Below are positions 36,363 through 45,980 of a stretch of 64,000 nt of DNA, in pieces (the stretch's first letter is position 1; every line of letters begins with the position of its first letter). The stretch covers positions 310,001 through 374,000 of the forward strand of contig NZ_JBHTJP010000032.1 in assembly GCF_042676025.1 (NCBI RefSeq), given 5' to 3'. A program made the translations under genes and the position numbers. The notes beneath the pieces were generated by a model, which was not told the origin of the DNA, did no database searches, and was given only the letters and a program-made list of their open reading frames with translations. The DNA is from Salinimicrobium gaetbulicola. Its GTDB lineage: Bacteria > Bacteroidota > Bacteroidia > Flavobacteriales > Flavobacteriaceae.

Positions 36363-37247
36363 ATGGCACAAGACTTTAATATTAATGATTCCCTTCAGGG
36401 AGTCTGGGAAAAATTAGGCATGTGGATGGATTCTTTAATCCTAAGCTTGCCTAATTTTCTTTTGGCCGTCCTTGTATTTATTCTTTTTATTGTAGCAGCC
36501 AAATACATAGGAAAGATCCTAAGCAGTGTTCTGAAATTTAAAGTCAAACAGGATTCGATAAGGGAGATCACTATTAAGATCGTCAAAGTTCTTGTCATTG
36601 CAATTGGTTTCTTTGTTGCTCTTGGTTTACTGAACCTTAATACCGTGCTAACCTCTGTCCTGGCCGGTGCCGGTGTTGTAGGATTAGCAGTAGGTCTGGC
36701 TTTGCAAGGGACGCTCAATAATACCTTTTCAGGTATCCTATTAAGTTTCCTTCCGGAATTACAAATTGGAGACTGGATCGAAAATAATGGATATGCCGGG
36801 AAAGTGATTGAAATTAGCCTGAGAAGTATAAAAATTAAAGAAGCCGATAATAATATTGTTATCATTCCCAATTCCCAGGTGATCGATGCTCCGTTTAAAA
36901 ATTTTTCGCGAACTCCACGATCCCGGGTAATGGTTAGTTGTGGTGTAAGCTATAATTCAAATCTTGAACAGGTAAAAGATCTTACGATCGAAACCATCCA
37001 AAGTCTTTACCCGCCTTCCACTAATGAGGAAGTCGAGTTCATGTACCAGGAATTCGGTGACAGCTCTATTAATTTTGTTGTAAGATTCTGGACAAATGCA
37101 AGAACCAAAAAAGAAATTCTCATTGCACAAAGTGAGGCGATTATTACCATTAAGAAAGTCTTTGATCAAAAGGCGATAAACATTCCTTTCCCTATACGAA
37201 CAATTGACTTTAGTAATACTCTAGGGATCGAAAAGTCTTCTGAATAA
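36363..37247 (+). CDS. Small-conductance mechanosensitive channel (MscS family)
   Basis: The 294-residue protein has three membrane helices (about 28-50, 68-88, 92-125). The pore helix reads AGVVGLAVGLALQGTLNNTFSG with the Gly/Ala pattern of TM3, then the beta domain LQIGDWIENNGYAGKVIEIS and the cytoplasmic cage. It opens on membrane tension during hypo-osmotic shock. The C-terminus is a little extended (DFSNTLGIEKSSE). It lies 9 nt after dps. Confidence 0.93.
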   Translation: MAQDFNINDSLQGVWEKLGMWMDSLILSLPNFLLAVLVFILFIVAAKYIGKILSSVLKFKVKQDSIREITIKIVKVLVIAIGFFVALGLLNLNTVLTSVLAGAGVVGLAVGLALQGTLNNTFSGILLSFLPELQIGDWIENNGYAGKVIEISLRSIKIKEADNNIVIIPNSQVIDAPFKNFSRTPRSRVMVSCGVSYNSNLEQVKDLTIETIQSLYPPSTNEEVEFMYQEFGDSSINFVVRFWTNARTKKEILIAQSEAIITIKKVFDQKAINIPFPIRTIDFSNTLGIEKSSE

Positions 37248-37272
37248 TTCTTCCCCAAAAGATTAAATATTT

Positions 37273-37300
37273 AAAAAGCTCCCATTTCGGGAGCTTTTTA
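37273..37300. terminator. Bidirectional hairpin terminator
   Basis: Stem AAAAAGCTCCC / GGGAGCTTTTT with a 5-nt loop lies between the convergent MscS and phosphoesterase genes. It has T-runs on both strands. Confidence 0.88.
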
Positions 37301-37324
37301 AATGCCATATTCTATTCTTATATT

Positions 37325-40300
37325 TTAGAAATTAAGTCCGAATCCAAAACTGAATCGCCAACCTTCTCCTCCACTAAAGAAGTTAAATCTACCGCTTATT
37401 GCCTGTGCGCTAGTTATCCAGAAACCTCCTCCATAGCTGTCGTGCCAAATACTGCTATTCTCACCATCCTGCCAGATCCTCCCAACATCATATCCTGCAA
37501 ATACACCAATCTGAATCGGTAAAATTGGAGTCTTGAATTGGTCAAAAGAATAACGAAGATCTGCCCCGGTAGCGAAAGCGCTTTCACCGGTAAATCTTTG
37601 AAGTCTAAACCCTCTTAATCCATTATTCGCTCCAAGGGTGGCAGCATCATAAAACTGGAAATCATCACCTATATTTATCTCTGCTTGAATTCGCGGATTA
37701 AGCACAAATTTTTGCGCCCTTCCTATGGAGCGATAAAATCCGAGGTAAGGTTTAATATATCCGAATACTTCTTCTGTTTCACGAGCGTTCATTTTCCCTC
37801 CTACATTTAGTTCGAATTTCATTCCGTTAGTAGGATTTAACACGTTATCATAACTTTCATACCGGTATGTCCCTTCAAGCCCAAAGTAATAGATCCTTTC
37901 AAAAATGTTCTTATCTCTTGAATATTCTTCACTTATGAATCTATCTTCAGTATTTTCAACTTCCACTCCTTCAAAACTGGCCATATATTTAAAGAAACTT
38001 CCGAAAGGGCTTTCACGAACAACGCCTATCTCTCCTCCAACTCTACTTAAACGAATCCTGTTATAATCTTTCGACAATTCATCTTCAGGATTTTTAGTTT
38101 CATTACCATAACCAAAGAAGTTACGGGTGAACGCCGGACTTGTAAAATGCCCTCCTACAGCCAAATTGTAATCTCCAAATACATTAGCGAATACCCCATC
38201 GTAATAGACATCAAAACCTTTGGTAGCGAAATAGTACCCACCACTTAAACTATGTTGCACCGTATAAGGGTTTCTTCGGAAGCCAAATTTGGTAAAAGAT
38301 GCCCTAAGACCTACTTTCATTCCGTCATCCGGATTGTATCCAATAGCCGGAACGATCCTGGTAGAAGAATATATTTTTCGGTCCTTATCAAATACATTTA
38401 CTTCGTAATCATCTGTAAAAGTGATTTTTCCTCCTATATTTTTCTCAACGGTATTGGGCTTTGACTGCTGATCATATGCAAACAGATTCTTCCCTTGCTC
38501 GATACGATAAATGTCATTATTCTGCCCCCCTATGAGCCGAGTACGAATTGGAGCTTCACTTACGCCTATTACTTCAAAAATATCATCATCATCAAGACCA
38601 TACACCCAGATCTCTTCAGTAAATTCAGGTTCATACACTCGAGAACTTACAACATCAGCTTTCTCACCGTCTTTTATTCGATACACAGTGACCTTTGTCT
38701 TTCCTTCTGAAAGCCTTTCAACCAAAATGTGATCATCCTTATCTGTCCCGGTAACGATCGAATTTTTAGCTAAAACTTCGTAGTATCTTTTTACGATGTC
38801 AACGATATTTCCCCTTCGACCTTTCAGTTTTTTCATGATACTTTCCGAAGATTCCCCCTTGGTTTCGGGAGGTAATTTAGAAAATGCCTCTTCAATAACT
38901 TCATCCGTAACATGCTGCTGAATAAATTCAGCCTGTTTTATCCATTCTTCTCTCCCTGTATTTTGAAGCAAACTGCGGTCAAGACCCAGCGCGGCAGAAT
39001 TGAACCAACGCACATCAAGAATGTCTTCATCGTAAAGGGCGAATTGGTTCGCTATCCCGGTCAAACCACGTAGAGTAGCAAGGAAAGCTCCGTCAAAATT
39101 GGAAAATACCTGGTCTCTATCCCTCGGAATTGGCCTGAAGGTATGATTGCCTTCCTCATCTTCAAATTCTGACCATCGCCATTGATCCTGATGCCTGTCC
39201 CAGTCTCCTATTAACATATCAAAAACACGAGCTCGAATATAAGAGGCTTCGTCCAGGGTGTATTTCTCATCTCTTCGTAAACGCTCAAATACCCCCGAAG
39301 TACTTTCGATATCATGATCTGGAGCACCAAATGATTCATAGCCGGTCCAGTTTTCCTCTGGCCGTTCTACGATCATGTATAATTCATCTCCATATTCCCT
39401 GTTATACGGTCCTAAAGCTTTTTGCTTCGGAACGTAGTACAATTTAGGATTGGTATGATAGATTCCTGCTGCTTGCGAAAGAGTTGGAATCACCATGAAC
39501 CCATAAGGATGAGCAGAGGTATAGAAATCTTCGATCACATTCTCTGCAATGGTATTTTTAAAATCAGATTCTACCGAAGCATCCTTGAAGGCTACTGTCT
39601 GCAGAAATTGAACGGCACTTTTCTTGATGGCTCTAAGATTGTAATCCCTGCCATTTTTATCCTTAAATCTTAAAGACCGGGTTTGATGCCCACCTCCGGT
39701 TCGAACTACTTCCAGTCCTCCAAAAAGGGTATCCAGGTCAACAACTTCAGCTTTTATTTTTGTTCCATAGATCTCTCTGTATCGATCTCCCCAAACACTT
39801 TCATAAACATCGGTTTTATCGGTTTCTTCGGGTTTATACACTGATGCTTCAAAATACTTAGGAAAGGTTTTAGGAAGCGTGTCTATATTAAATGGTTTAG
39901 GAGCCTCAAAAACCTCTTTTTGATAGAGAAGTTTCGGCTTACTGTCAAAGCTTCCGTAGTAGCTTACCCAGGTCGAACCATCTTCAAAAACGTCAAGTAC
40001 GGTAAACCCCTGCCCTTCAATGGCGAAAAGCCCATTACTACTAAGGTTCACATAAGAAGCTTTGGAACCAGATCCTGAAACGATCTGTTTGATACCGTCT
40101 TCTTCTATATACTGAAGACTATGTTCGTGACCTGAGACAAAAACCACATTACCCCAACGTTTAGTGATGGTTTCCAGTCTTTGAACCAGAGTTTTGTAAC
40201 GTAGGTTTTGGGTATCTTGAATAGAAACCCCGCCACTGGTCCTGATAAGCATGACAAGAGAGCCTAATATAGGAACCGGGATCTTCTTTTGAGAAGGGTA

Positions 40301-41041
40301 TAAATGCTGATTAAAATTATATGAACCACCATGAACACCATTAGTATATAGTGGATGGTGAATTGCGAAAACTACCGTTTTGGTCTGATTCTTTTTCAGT
40401 TCACTTTCCACTTCCAGAAGCAGGGCTTCTCTGGTCTTTATTTCACAGTTATCGTTTACTGTTGGATGATTATCCCAATTTGTAAGATACCACTGGGAAT
40501 CAAGGATAATAAGCTGGATTTTATCTGAAATCTCAATACTTTTTAGAGGGCATCCGGGCTCAGGAAGCAAGACATCTTCACGTTCGAGAGATTCCTCTAA
40601 ATATTCCTTTTCACGTTTAAGGCCGGGAATCCCTTCATTGTACCAATCGTGATTCCCCGGAATAAAGATGATTTCCCCATCATATCCTTCAACGGCATCA
40701 AGTTGGGCATCTATCCTATATTCACTTCTCTCTCGATCAGGAGCTCCTTCTTTATCCATTCCGTCAGGATAAATATTGTCACCGAGAAAGATGGTGTAAT
40801 TTCCAACCTGTTTCACAGAATCCAGATATGTTTTAAAGGCTAATAATCCTTCCGAAGTTCCTCCGGGAATTGAATAACCTCCATCTCCTAATAAATAAAA
40901 AGATTTCTCAATATTTTTGTCTTGCGGATACCCAAAATCTTCTTTTGGCTCCCCGTCTTTATACTTTGGAGTATTATACGTTGAACAGGCTGAAAACACT
41001 ATAAAAACTAACAGTGTTAGAAATATGTTATTTTTTTCCAT
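37325..41041 (-). CDS. Giant outer-membrane lipoprotein: metallophosphoesterase + kinase-like domain + beta-barrel
   Basis: The 1238-residue protein has a lipobox ending at Cys19 (VFIVFSAC). A calcineurin-like metallophosphoesterase (about 45-340) carries all metal motifs: LGDGGYS, LGDNIYPDG, IPGNHDWYNEG, IHHPLYTNG and SGHEHSLQ. The middle region (about 420-700) has a Gly-rich SLRFKDKNGRDYNLRAIKKS strand, then MLIGDWDRHQDQWRW (about 610-624) and PIPRDRDQVFSNFDG. This pattern resembles the catalytic loop and metal motif of FAM20/HipA-like atypical kinases (my inference). The C-terminal 350 residues form a BamA/surface-antigen-like barrel (NANNGLRGFRLQRFTGES) ending in aromatic FGFGLNF. It is probably outer-membrane anchored, with the enzyme domains periplasmic or surface exposed. 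Confidence 0.82.
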   Translation of the reverse strand: MEKNNIFLTLLVFIVFSACSTYNTPKYKDGEPKEDFGYPQDKNIEKSFYLLGDGGYSIPGGTSEGLLAFKTYLDSVKQVGNYTIFLGDNIYPDGMDKEGAPDRERSEYRIDAQLDAVEGYDGEIIFIPGNHDWYNEGIPGLKREKEYLEESLEREDVLLPEPGCPLKSIEISDKIQLIILDSQWYLTNWDNHPTVNDNCEIKTREALLLEVESELKKNQTKTVVFAIHHPLYTNGVHGGSYNFNQHLYPSQKKIPVPILGSLVMLIRTSGGVSIQDTQNLRYKTLVQRLETITKRWGNVVFVSGHEHSLQYIEEDGIKQIVSGSGSKASYVNLSSNGLFAIEGQGFTVLDVFEDGSTWVSYYGSFDSKPKLLYQKEVFEAPKPFNIDTLPKTFPKYFEASVYKPEETDKTDVYESVWGDRYREIYGTKIKAEVVDLDTLFGGLEVVRTGGGHQTRSLRFKDKNGRDYNLRAIKKSAVQFLQTVAFKDASVESDFKNTIAENVIEDFYTSAHPYGFMVIPTLSQAAGIYHTNPKLYYVPKQKALGPYNREYGDELYMIVERPEENWTGYESFGAPDHDIESTSGVFERLRRDEKYTLDEASYIRARVFDMLIGDWDRHQDQWRWSEFEDEEGNHTFRPIPRDRDQVFSNFDGAFLATLRGLTGIANQFALYDEDILDVRWFNSAALGLDRSLLQNTGREEWIKQAEFIQQHVTDEVIEEAFSKLPPETKGESSESIMKKLKGRRGNIVDIVKRYYEVLAKNSIVTGTDKDDHILVERLSEGKTKVTVYRIKDGEKADVVSSRVYEPEFTEEIWVYGLDDDDIFEVIGVSEAPIRTRLIGGQNNDIYRIEQGKNLFAYDQQSKPNTVEKNIGGKITFTDDYEVNVFDKDRKIYSSTRIVPAIGYNPDDGMKVGLRASFTKFGFRRNPYTVQHSLSGGYYFATKGFDVYYDGVFANVFGDYNLAVGGHFTSPAFTRNFFGYGNETKNPEDELSKDYNRIRLSRVGGEIGVVRESPFGSFFKYMASFEGVEVENTEDRFISEEYSRDKNIFERIYYFGLEGTYRYESYDNVLNPTNGMKFELNVGGKMNARETEEVFGYIKPYLGFYRSIGRAQKFVLNPRIQAEINIGDDFQFYDAATLGANNGLRGFRLQRFTGESAFATGADLRYSFDQFKTPILPIQIGVFAGYDVGRIWQDGENSSIWHDSYGGGFWITSAQAISGRFNFFSGGEGWRFSFGFGLNF

Positions 41042-41098
41042 ACAATTCTATTGGGGCGATTTTTTTGTAATTTGGCGTTAAACTAACTTCTATACTGA

Positions 41099-42283
41099 AT
41101 GACAGCCCTTGTTGAAAAAGCCGAGAAATTTGTACTGAAACTATTTCGCGATGATCTACCAAACACTTTCATTTATCACAATTTCATACACACTCAAAGG
41201 GTAGCTAAAAGTACTAAACTATTAACCGAAAAATCTGAAATTAGTGTTAAACAACAGGAAACACTAATGCTCGCAGCCTGGCTTCATGATACCGGTTATA
41301 CCAAAACTTATGAGGGTCATGAAGAAAAAAGTGCGGAGATCGCAGAAACCTGGCTCTCTGAAAATGGAGCCGATCAGGAACTGATCAAGGAAGTTAGCAG
41401 GTGTATCATGGCTACCAAAATGGATCACGAACCAACTGATGTTTTGGAAAAGATTATCAAGGACGCTGACACTTCTCATTTAGCGAAGGATTACTTCAGT
41501 GAAACCAGTGAGTTCTTAAGGCAGGAGCTTCGGCTAAATCATATTAAGAATTACGGTGCACAAGAATGGATCGAGCAAAACATAGAGTTATTTACAACAA
41601 AACACCAGTATTACACAAAATACGCATTAAAGAACTGGAAAGAGAAAAAGGATGAGAACCTCCTTTCCCTACTTAAGAAAGAAAAAAAGTCAAAGAAAAA
41701 ATTAGCTAAAGAAGAAGCTAAGGCACGTTTAAAGGTTAAATATAAAGATCAAAGCCCTGACAGAGGAATTCAAACCCTGTTCAGGGTTACTATGAGAAAC
41801 CACCTAAAGCTTAGTGATATTGCGGATACTAAAGCGAACATCCTGCTTTCGGTGAATGCGATCATTATTTCCCTGGCTATTGCCAACATAATCCCAGACC
41901 TTGACTCTCCTGAAAACAAGACTTTAATGATCCCTACCTTAATATTAATGGTATTTAGTGTAGCCTCTATTGTAGGTGCGGTAATGTCCACCAGACCAAA
42001 TGTGACCAGTGGAGAATTTACCAGGGAGCAGGTTAAAAATGGGGATGTAAATGTGCTGTTTTTCGGAAATTTCCATCGCATGCCTTATGAGCAGTTTGAG
42101 TGGGCCATGCACGAAATCCTTGAAGAGCAAACTTTCGTATATGAATCTTTAATGAAAGACCTCTACATGCTGGGAATTGTCCTCAACAGAAAGTATAAGT
42201 TACTAAGGATAACCTACACCATTTTTATGATAGGTATTATCCTTTCTGTCTTAAGCTTTATTATTACCTACTACTTACTTTAA
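41099..42283 (+). CDS. HD-domain protein with Pycsar-effector-type membrane domain (DUF5706)
   Basis: The 394-residue protein has an N-terminal HD phosphohydrolase domain with YHNFIHTQRV (His31), WLHDTGY (His63-Asp64) and KDADTSHLAKD. A lysine-rich linker (about 180-215) leads to a membrane domain whose entry LSDIADTKANILLSVNA (238-254) is the hallmark of the DUF5706/Pycsar effector family. Helices lie at about 248-265, 278-297 and 370-392. In Pycsar defence this membrane domain is opened by cyclic CMP/UMP. No nucleotide cyclase gene lies next to it in the window. Its 3' end overlaps the convergent GAF gene by 9 nt. Confidence 0.8.
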   Translation: MTALVEKAEKFVLKLFRDDLPNTFIYHNFIHTQRVAKSTKLLTEKSEISVKQQETLMLAAWLHDTGYTKTYEGHEEKSAEIAETWLSENGADQELIKEVSRCIMATKMDHEPTDVLEKIIKDADTSHLAKDYFSETSEFLRQELRLNHIKNYGAQEWIEQNIELFTTKHQYYTKYALKNWKEKKDENLLSLLKKEKKSKKKLAKEEAKARLKVKYKDQSPDRGIQTLFRVTMRNHLKLSDIADTKANILLSVNAIIISLAIANIIPDLDSPENKTLMIPTLILMVFSVASIVGAVMSTRPNVTSGEFTREQVKNGDVNVLFFGNFHRMPYEQFEWAMHEILEEQTFVYESLMKDLYMLGIVLNRKYKLLRITYTIFMIGIILSVLSFIITYYLL

Positions 42284-44650
42284 TTGTTCAACCAGGTCTT
42301 CATAGGTAATAACTTCTTCATGAGAATTCTCATCGGCCAGGTGATACAGCACCTCTACTCTAATAGCTTTTAATCCTATTACACCCTGCACATCTTCAAG
42401 TTCCAAAAGCTCAACATTTGATCCCAGATAATTTTTAGATTGCAAGTATTTAATATATCTCAGGTATTCCCTTTCATCACTTCGAGCAGAATAAATGATC
42501 GCAATCCTACCTTTTTGGGTGACCCTTTCTTCGGTTCCTTTGATAAAAGCCTTGTCAATTCGCTTTTTGATCACCTCATACCGGGCATTGTAGGTGCCGT
42601 CAACATCAAACTGTTTCTCATCCATTCTATACCTGATAGAAAGGGTCGTATTATATACCAGGATCATCGAGGCAGCTTCAAGTTTTAAAGGCATATTCTC
42701 CTGAATCTGGTAAAAACGATTTTCCATTTCAATCATGGTACTCAATTGCCAAAGTCTCAGGTTATAAAGGTAAACTTCGTCAAAAGGTTTTTCATTCGAA
42801 TTAGTAAGCGATGCTCCTATATAAATATTATGCTCAACCCCATCGGTTTTGTAGCGCTCAAAATAATGTGGATAGATCTTTTGCGCATCTATTTGTTTCC
42901 GGTCAATATAACGGGACATGGTACGGTTAATTTGCTGTACCGCCTCATCATAATTTTGCCGGTGATTATAGATCACACCTGTTTCTGAATTAATCTTTTT
43001 ACGGTACTCCTTTATTTTCTCCTGAAGGGCGGGAGATTGTTTCTCCACATGATCTAATACCGGATTGATCTCCCGTTGCAGAAGGTTAAACACTTTTTGT
43101 TCACTGGAGGCGTTCAGACTTTCTGATAATTCATCCTCGAATTCCTTTATTCTAAATTTGATCTGTTTATAAATATCCAGTTTTTCGAGGTTTTGAGCGT
43201 CGTCTACAATTTCCTTGATAAACTGAAGCTGTTCTAACAGATCTCGCTGAATGGCATCGTTACGGGCTTCCGAAGAAGCTACAATATCTATCTGCCCGAA
43301 TAAAGGATGGACATCCTGAAAGGAAATATCTTTGAATGAAGCTAATCCGTCTTCATCAAGATCCCTGATAAATTTACGGGCCTCTTTTTCAAAGATCCAT
43401 AGTACACTTGGATGGATAGAGGTACATTCACTCTGGATCACAGCCTTGATCCTGTTCTCATATTCAGATTTATTGCGTTCAACCGCCGTAATAATATAAG
43501 GTAGAATATCCTCAAGTTTTGTGGCATTGACACTATTCAGTTCATTCTTTCTGGAAGAAACGATCTCCAAAACTCCCAGTAAAGTATCGTTTTTCGCAAT
43601 TGGTGCCAGGATCACACTTTTGACATCTTTGGAGATCAGATTATTTGACAGTAAATTGTCCGGGTGAGAACTTGAATATTTATCCAGGTTAGAAATAGTG
43701 AAATATTTATGCTCCTTTAATAAGGCCTCAAAAGCTTCAGGTCCCATCGCTGCCTGGCAATCCAAAGCTTCTTCAGAGTCTAGAAGAAAACTGGTAGTGC
43801 CTCTCCCTCCCATCTTCTCAAATCTGGACTCCTGTTCATTATATAGAGTAAAGCCTACTTTAAGATCAGGGATCCGATAAATGGATTTAAAGATCTCCTC
43901 AAATTTTTGGATCTCTTCCTTCCCGGAAGAATTTCTTTGAAGTAAGGTCGTTTTAAGATCTGAAATGGCATCATCGACGGTAACATCTGTGAGACTTATC
44001 ACAGTAAACCCTTTGAACAACCAACTATTGGGAGGGAATTTCTCCTTCCAGAGATCTATATCCTCAATGTTTTCCAAAAGGCTGTCAACATCTTCCTCTA
44101 TGATTTCTTTATACCTCTCAGTAGGTTCAATGTGGACAAAATCAGAATTCAGATCTATACGATAATGTCTTAAAATGTCATTTTCGTCTGGAATATCATA
44201 ATATAAGGGACGTGAAAAATCAATATCATAACCGTAATAGGTGTTAAGGATCATTATGCATCCGTAGATATAATCCAGGTCCTGATTAAGGTTCCGCATA
44301 GAGAGATTAAAGTCCTCTCCCGCATGCTTCAGAATTTCTCTGAACTGGGTAGTTGAGTTGAAGATCAAATTATGAAAAGGAATAGAGATGGCCTTTATCT
44401 GATTATCGGAAAGGATCTCCGGAAAAAGGTCTTTCATAAGGATCTTTATTGGATCCTTATATTTGACTATATCATCACTATTATCAATACCCTCGGTAAG
44501 AGCCGGGAATTCCGAAACATAATCCAGCATCTTTTCGAGGTATTCTTTGGAGATAGTACTGGTCTCCTTTTCCAGTTGTTTTTGATATAATTGAGTGATC
44601 TTATGAAAGCTGATCCTTATATCAAGGGGGAACTCTTTTTGATTCTTCAT
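42275..44650 (-). CDS. Large GAF-domain protein of unknown function
   Basis: The 791-residue cytoplasmic protein has no signal peptide. The N-terminal 230 residues are helical and unassigned. A GAF-like domain spans about 255-400 (LKVGFTLYNEQESRFE, KSVILAPIAKNDTLLGVLEIV). A helical middle has coiled-coil-like stretches (about 480-590). The C-terminal 190 residues begin YPHYFERYKTDGVEHNIYIG and contain IAIIYSARSDEREYLRYIKY. Proteins of this layout occur across Bacteroidota without a known function. It may sense a small ligand through GAF. It is convergent with the HD gene (stop codons overlap by 9 nt) and divergent from the TlpA-like gene. Confidence 0.75.
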   Translation of the reverse strand: MKNQKEFPLDIRISFHKITQLYQKQLEKETSTISKEYLEKMLDYVSEFPALTEGIDNSDDIVKYKDPIKILMKDLFPEILSDNQIKAISIPFHNLIFNSTTQFREILKHAGEDFNLSMRNLNQDLDYIYGCIMILNTYYGYDIDFSRPLYYDIPDENDILRHYRIDLNSDFVHIEPTERYKEIIEEDVDSLLENIEDIDLWKEKFPPNSWLFKGFTVISLTDVTVDDAISDLKTTLLQRNSSGKEEIQKFEEIFKSIYRIPDLKVGFTLYNEQESRFEKMGGRGTTSFLLDSEEALDCQAAMGPEAFEALLKEHKYFTISNLDKYSSSHPDNLLSNNLISKDVKSVILAPIAKNDTLLGVLEIVSSRKNELNSVNATKLEDILPYIITAVERNKSEYENRIKAVIQSECTSIHPSVLWIFEKEARKFIRDLDEDGLASFKDISFQDVHPLFGQIDIVASSEARNDAIQRDLLEQLQFIKEIVDDAQNLEKLDIYKQIKFRIKEFEDELSESLNASSEQKVFNLLQREINPVLDHVEKQSPALQEKIKEYRKKINSETGVIYNHRQNYDEAVQQINRTMSRYIDRKQIDAQKIYPHYFERYKTDGVEHNIYIGASLTNSNEKPFDEVYLYNLRLWQLSTMIEMENRFYQIQENMPLKLEAASMILVYNTTLSIRYRMDEKQFDVDGTYNARYEVIKKRIDKAFIKGTEERVTQKGRIAIIYSARSDEREYLRYIKYLQSKNYLGSNVELLELEDVQGVIGLKAIRVEVLYHLADENSHEEVITYEDLVEQLK

Positions 44651-44725
44651 AGATTAAAATTAAAGATTTTATCAAGTAAGAGGTTACCTTCAAACTACAT
44701 TAACAATAATTTATGGGTTTAAGGG

Positions 44726-44754
44726 TTGCCACTAACGGGAGTTCCTTATTTTTG
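44726..44754 (+). promoter_or_regulatory. Bacteroidota-type promoter of the TlpA-like gene
   Basis: TTG at 44726-44728 and TATTTTTG (TAnnTTTG) at 44747-44754 are separated by 18 nt. They lie 19 nt upstream of the ATG at 44773. This argues against any start codon further upstream. Confidence 0.6.
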
Positions 44755-44772
44755 CAAAAAAACATAACAATT

Positions 44773-45903
44773 ATGCGTAAAATTTTAATGCTTTCTGTAC
44801 TAGCTATGCTTGCTTCTTGTGAAGAAGATAAAGAAGGCTATGTAATAAGCGGAACGGTAGAAAACGCCACCGAAGGTCAAAATATCTATGTATCTGAATT
44901 GAACGATACGAATACTCAAACTGTGGTCACTGACACTGTAAAAGTGGTAGATGGAAAGTTTGAACTTGATCTACCCGAAAAAGAAGTGCCTTCAATTAGT
45001 TTCCTGACCATGGATGGCGCCAGAGGGAATGTTTTATATATAGCTGATAATACTCCAATCTCTTTCGAGATCTATCCTGACAGTCTTTATGCTTCAAAAG
45101 TTACCGGAGGCAAGGACAATGAAGTTCTTTATGGTTATATGACTAAGATCAGGGAGACCAATGAAAAAATGGGAAAAGCCAGAAATGAAATGAGACAGGC
45201 TTTTACTTCTAAAGACACTGCCAAGCTGGAGGAGTTAAAAATTACTCAGCAGGAAATTTCTGAGAATGACAAAATCAACAAAAAAGAGCTGGTTGAACAA
45301 AACCCTAACTCTATTGTTTCTGTAATGGTATTACAGGATATGGTGAACACAAAAATGTATTCTAGCTCTGAACTTAGAGCGCTTTTTGATGGTTTATCTC
45401 CTGAAGTTAAACAATTGTCTTTAGCACAAATGCTGGATCAAAACCTGAAAAACCTTAGCCGAACTGATATTGGAAGCATAGCTCCTGAATTTAGTGCCGA
45501 AACTCCTGATGGAGAACAACTGGCTTTAAAAGATGTTTTAGGAAAGGTTACTTTAGTAGATTTCTGGGCGTCCTGGTGCAAACCATGTCGTGTTGAAAAT
45601 CCTAATATTGTGAACGTTTACAAAAAATACCACGATAAAGGATTCAATATTATTCAGGTTTCACTAGACAGACAGGGTCAAAAAGATAAATGGCTTCAAG
45701 CCATCCAGGAGGACAATCTTGGAGAATGGAACCACGTTTCTAATTTAATGTTCTGGCAAGACCCTATTGCTGCTTCTTATGGTGTAAGAGCGATACCTGC
45801 CGCATTTCTCCTTGATGAAGAAGGGAAGATCATTGCAAAGAATTTAAGAGGAGAACAATTGGAGACAAAAGTCGCTGAAGTTTTAAATGATGACTCAAAA
45901 TAA
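44773..45903 (+). CDS. TlpA-like thiol:disulfide oxidoreductase lipoprotein
   Basis: Start ATG 44773 is chosen because it gives a lipoprotein signal (MRKILMLSVLAMLASC) and lies just after a promoter-like sequence; the frame extends further upstream to 44713. The 376 residues comprise a DUF4369-like N-terminal domain (VISGTVENATEGQNIYVSE), a helical linker, and a thioredoxin fold with catalytic WCKPC at about 268-272 (DFWASWCKPCRVENPN). The cis-Pro lies in GVRAIPAAFLLDEEG. It is a periplasmic-facing reductant of the TlpA/ResA type, common as a Bacteroidota lipoprotein. A strong hairpin terminator follows. Confidence 0.9.
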   Translation: MRKILMLSVLAMLASCEEDKEGYVISGTVENATEGQNIYVSELNDTNTQTVVTDTVKVVDGKFELDLPEKEVPSISFLTMDGARGNVLYIADNTPISFEIYPDSLYASKVTGGKDNEVLYGYMTKIRETNEKMGKARNEMRQAFTSKDTAKLEELKITQQEISENDKINKKELVEQNPNSIVSVMVLQDMVNTKMYSSSELRALFDGLSPEVKQLSLAQMLDQNLKNLSRTDIGSIAPEFSAETPDGEQLALKDVLGKVTLVDFWASWCKPCRVENPNIVNVYKKYHDKGFNIIQVSLDRQGQKDKWLQAIQEDNLGEWNHVSNLMFWQDPIAASYGVRAIPAAFLLDEEGKIIAKNLRGEQLETKVAEVLNDDSK

Positions 45904-45926
45904 TCACCTTTTAGAATAACTCATAA

Positions 45927-45956
45927 AAAAAAGCGCCTTGAAAAAGGCGCTTTTTT
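45927..45956. terminator. Bidirectional hairpin terminator
   Basis: Stem AAAAAAGCGCCTT / AAGGCGCTTTTTT with a tight GAAA-type loop lies between the convergent TlpA-like and SIMPL genes. Confidence 0.9.
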
Positions 45957-45980
45957 CATGTCTTAATTTAAGTCTCTAAT

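Noticed and set aside
41099..44650. A complete Pycsar defence operon
   Set aside because: Only the effector-type membrane domain is present; neither gene encodes a class III nucleotide cyclase, so the system is not claimed.
44713..44772. Upstream extension of the TlpA-like gene
   Set aside because: A promoter-like sequence lies inside it and the lipoprotein signal begins at 44773.
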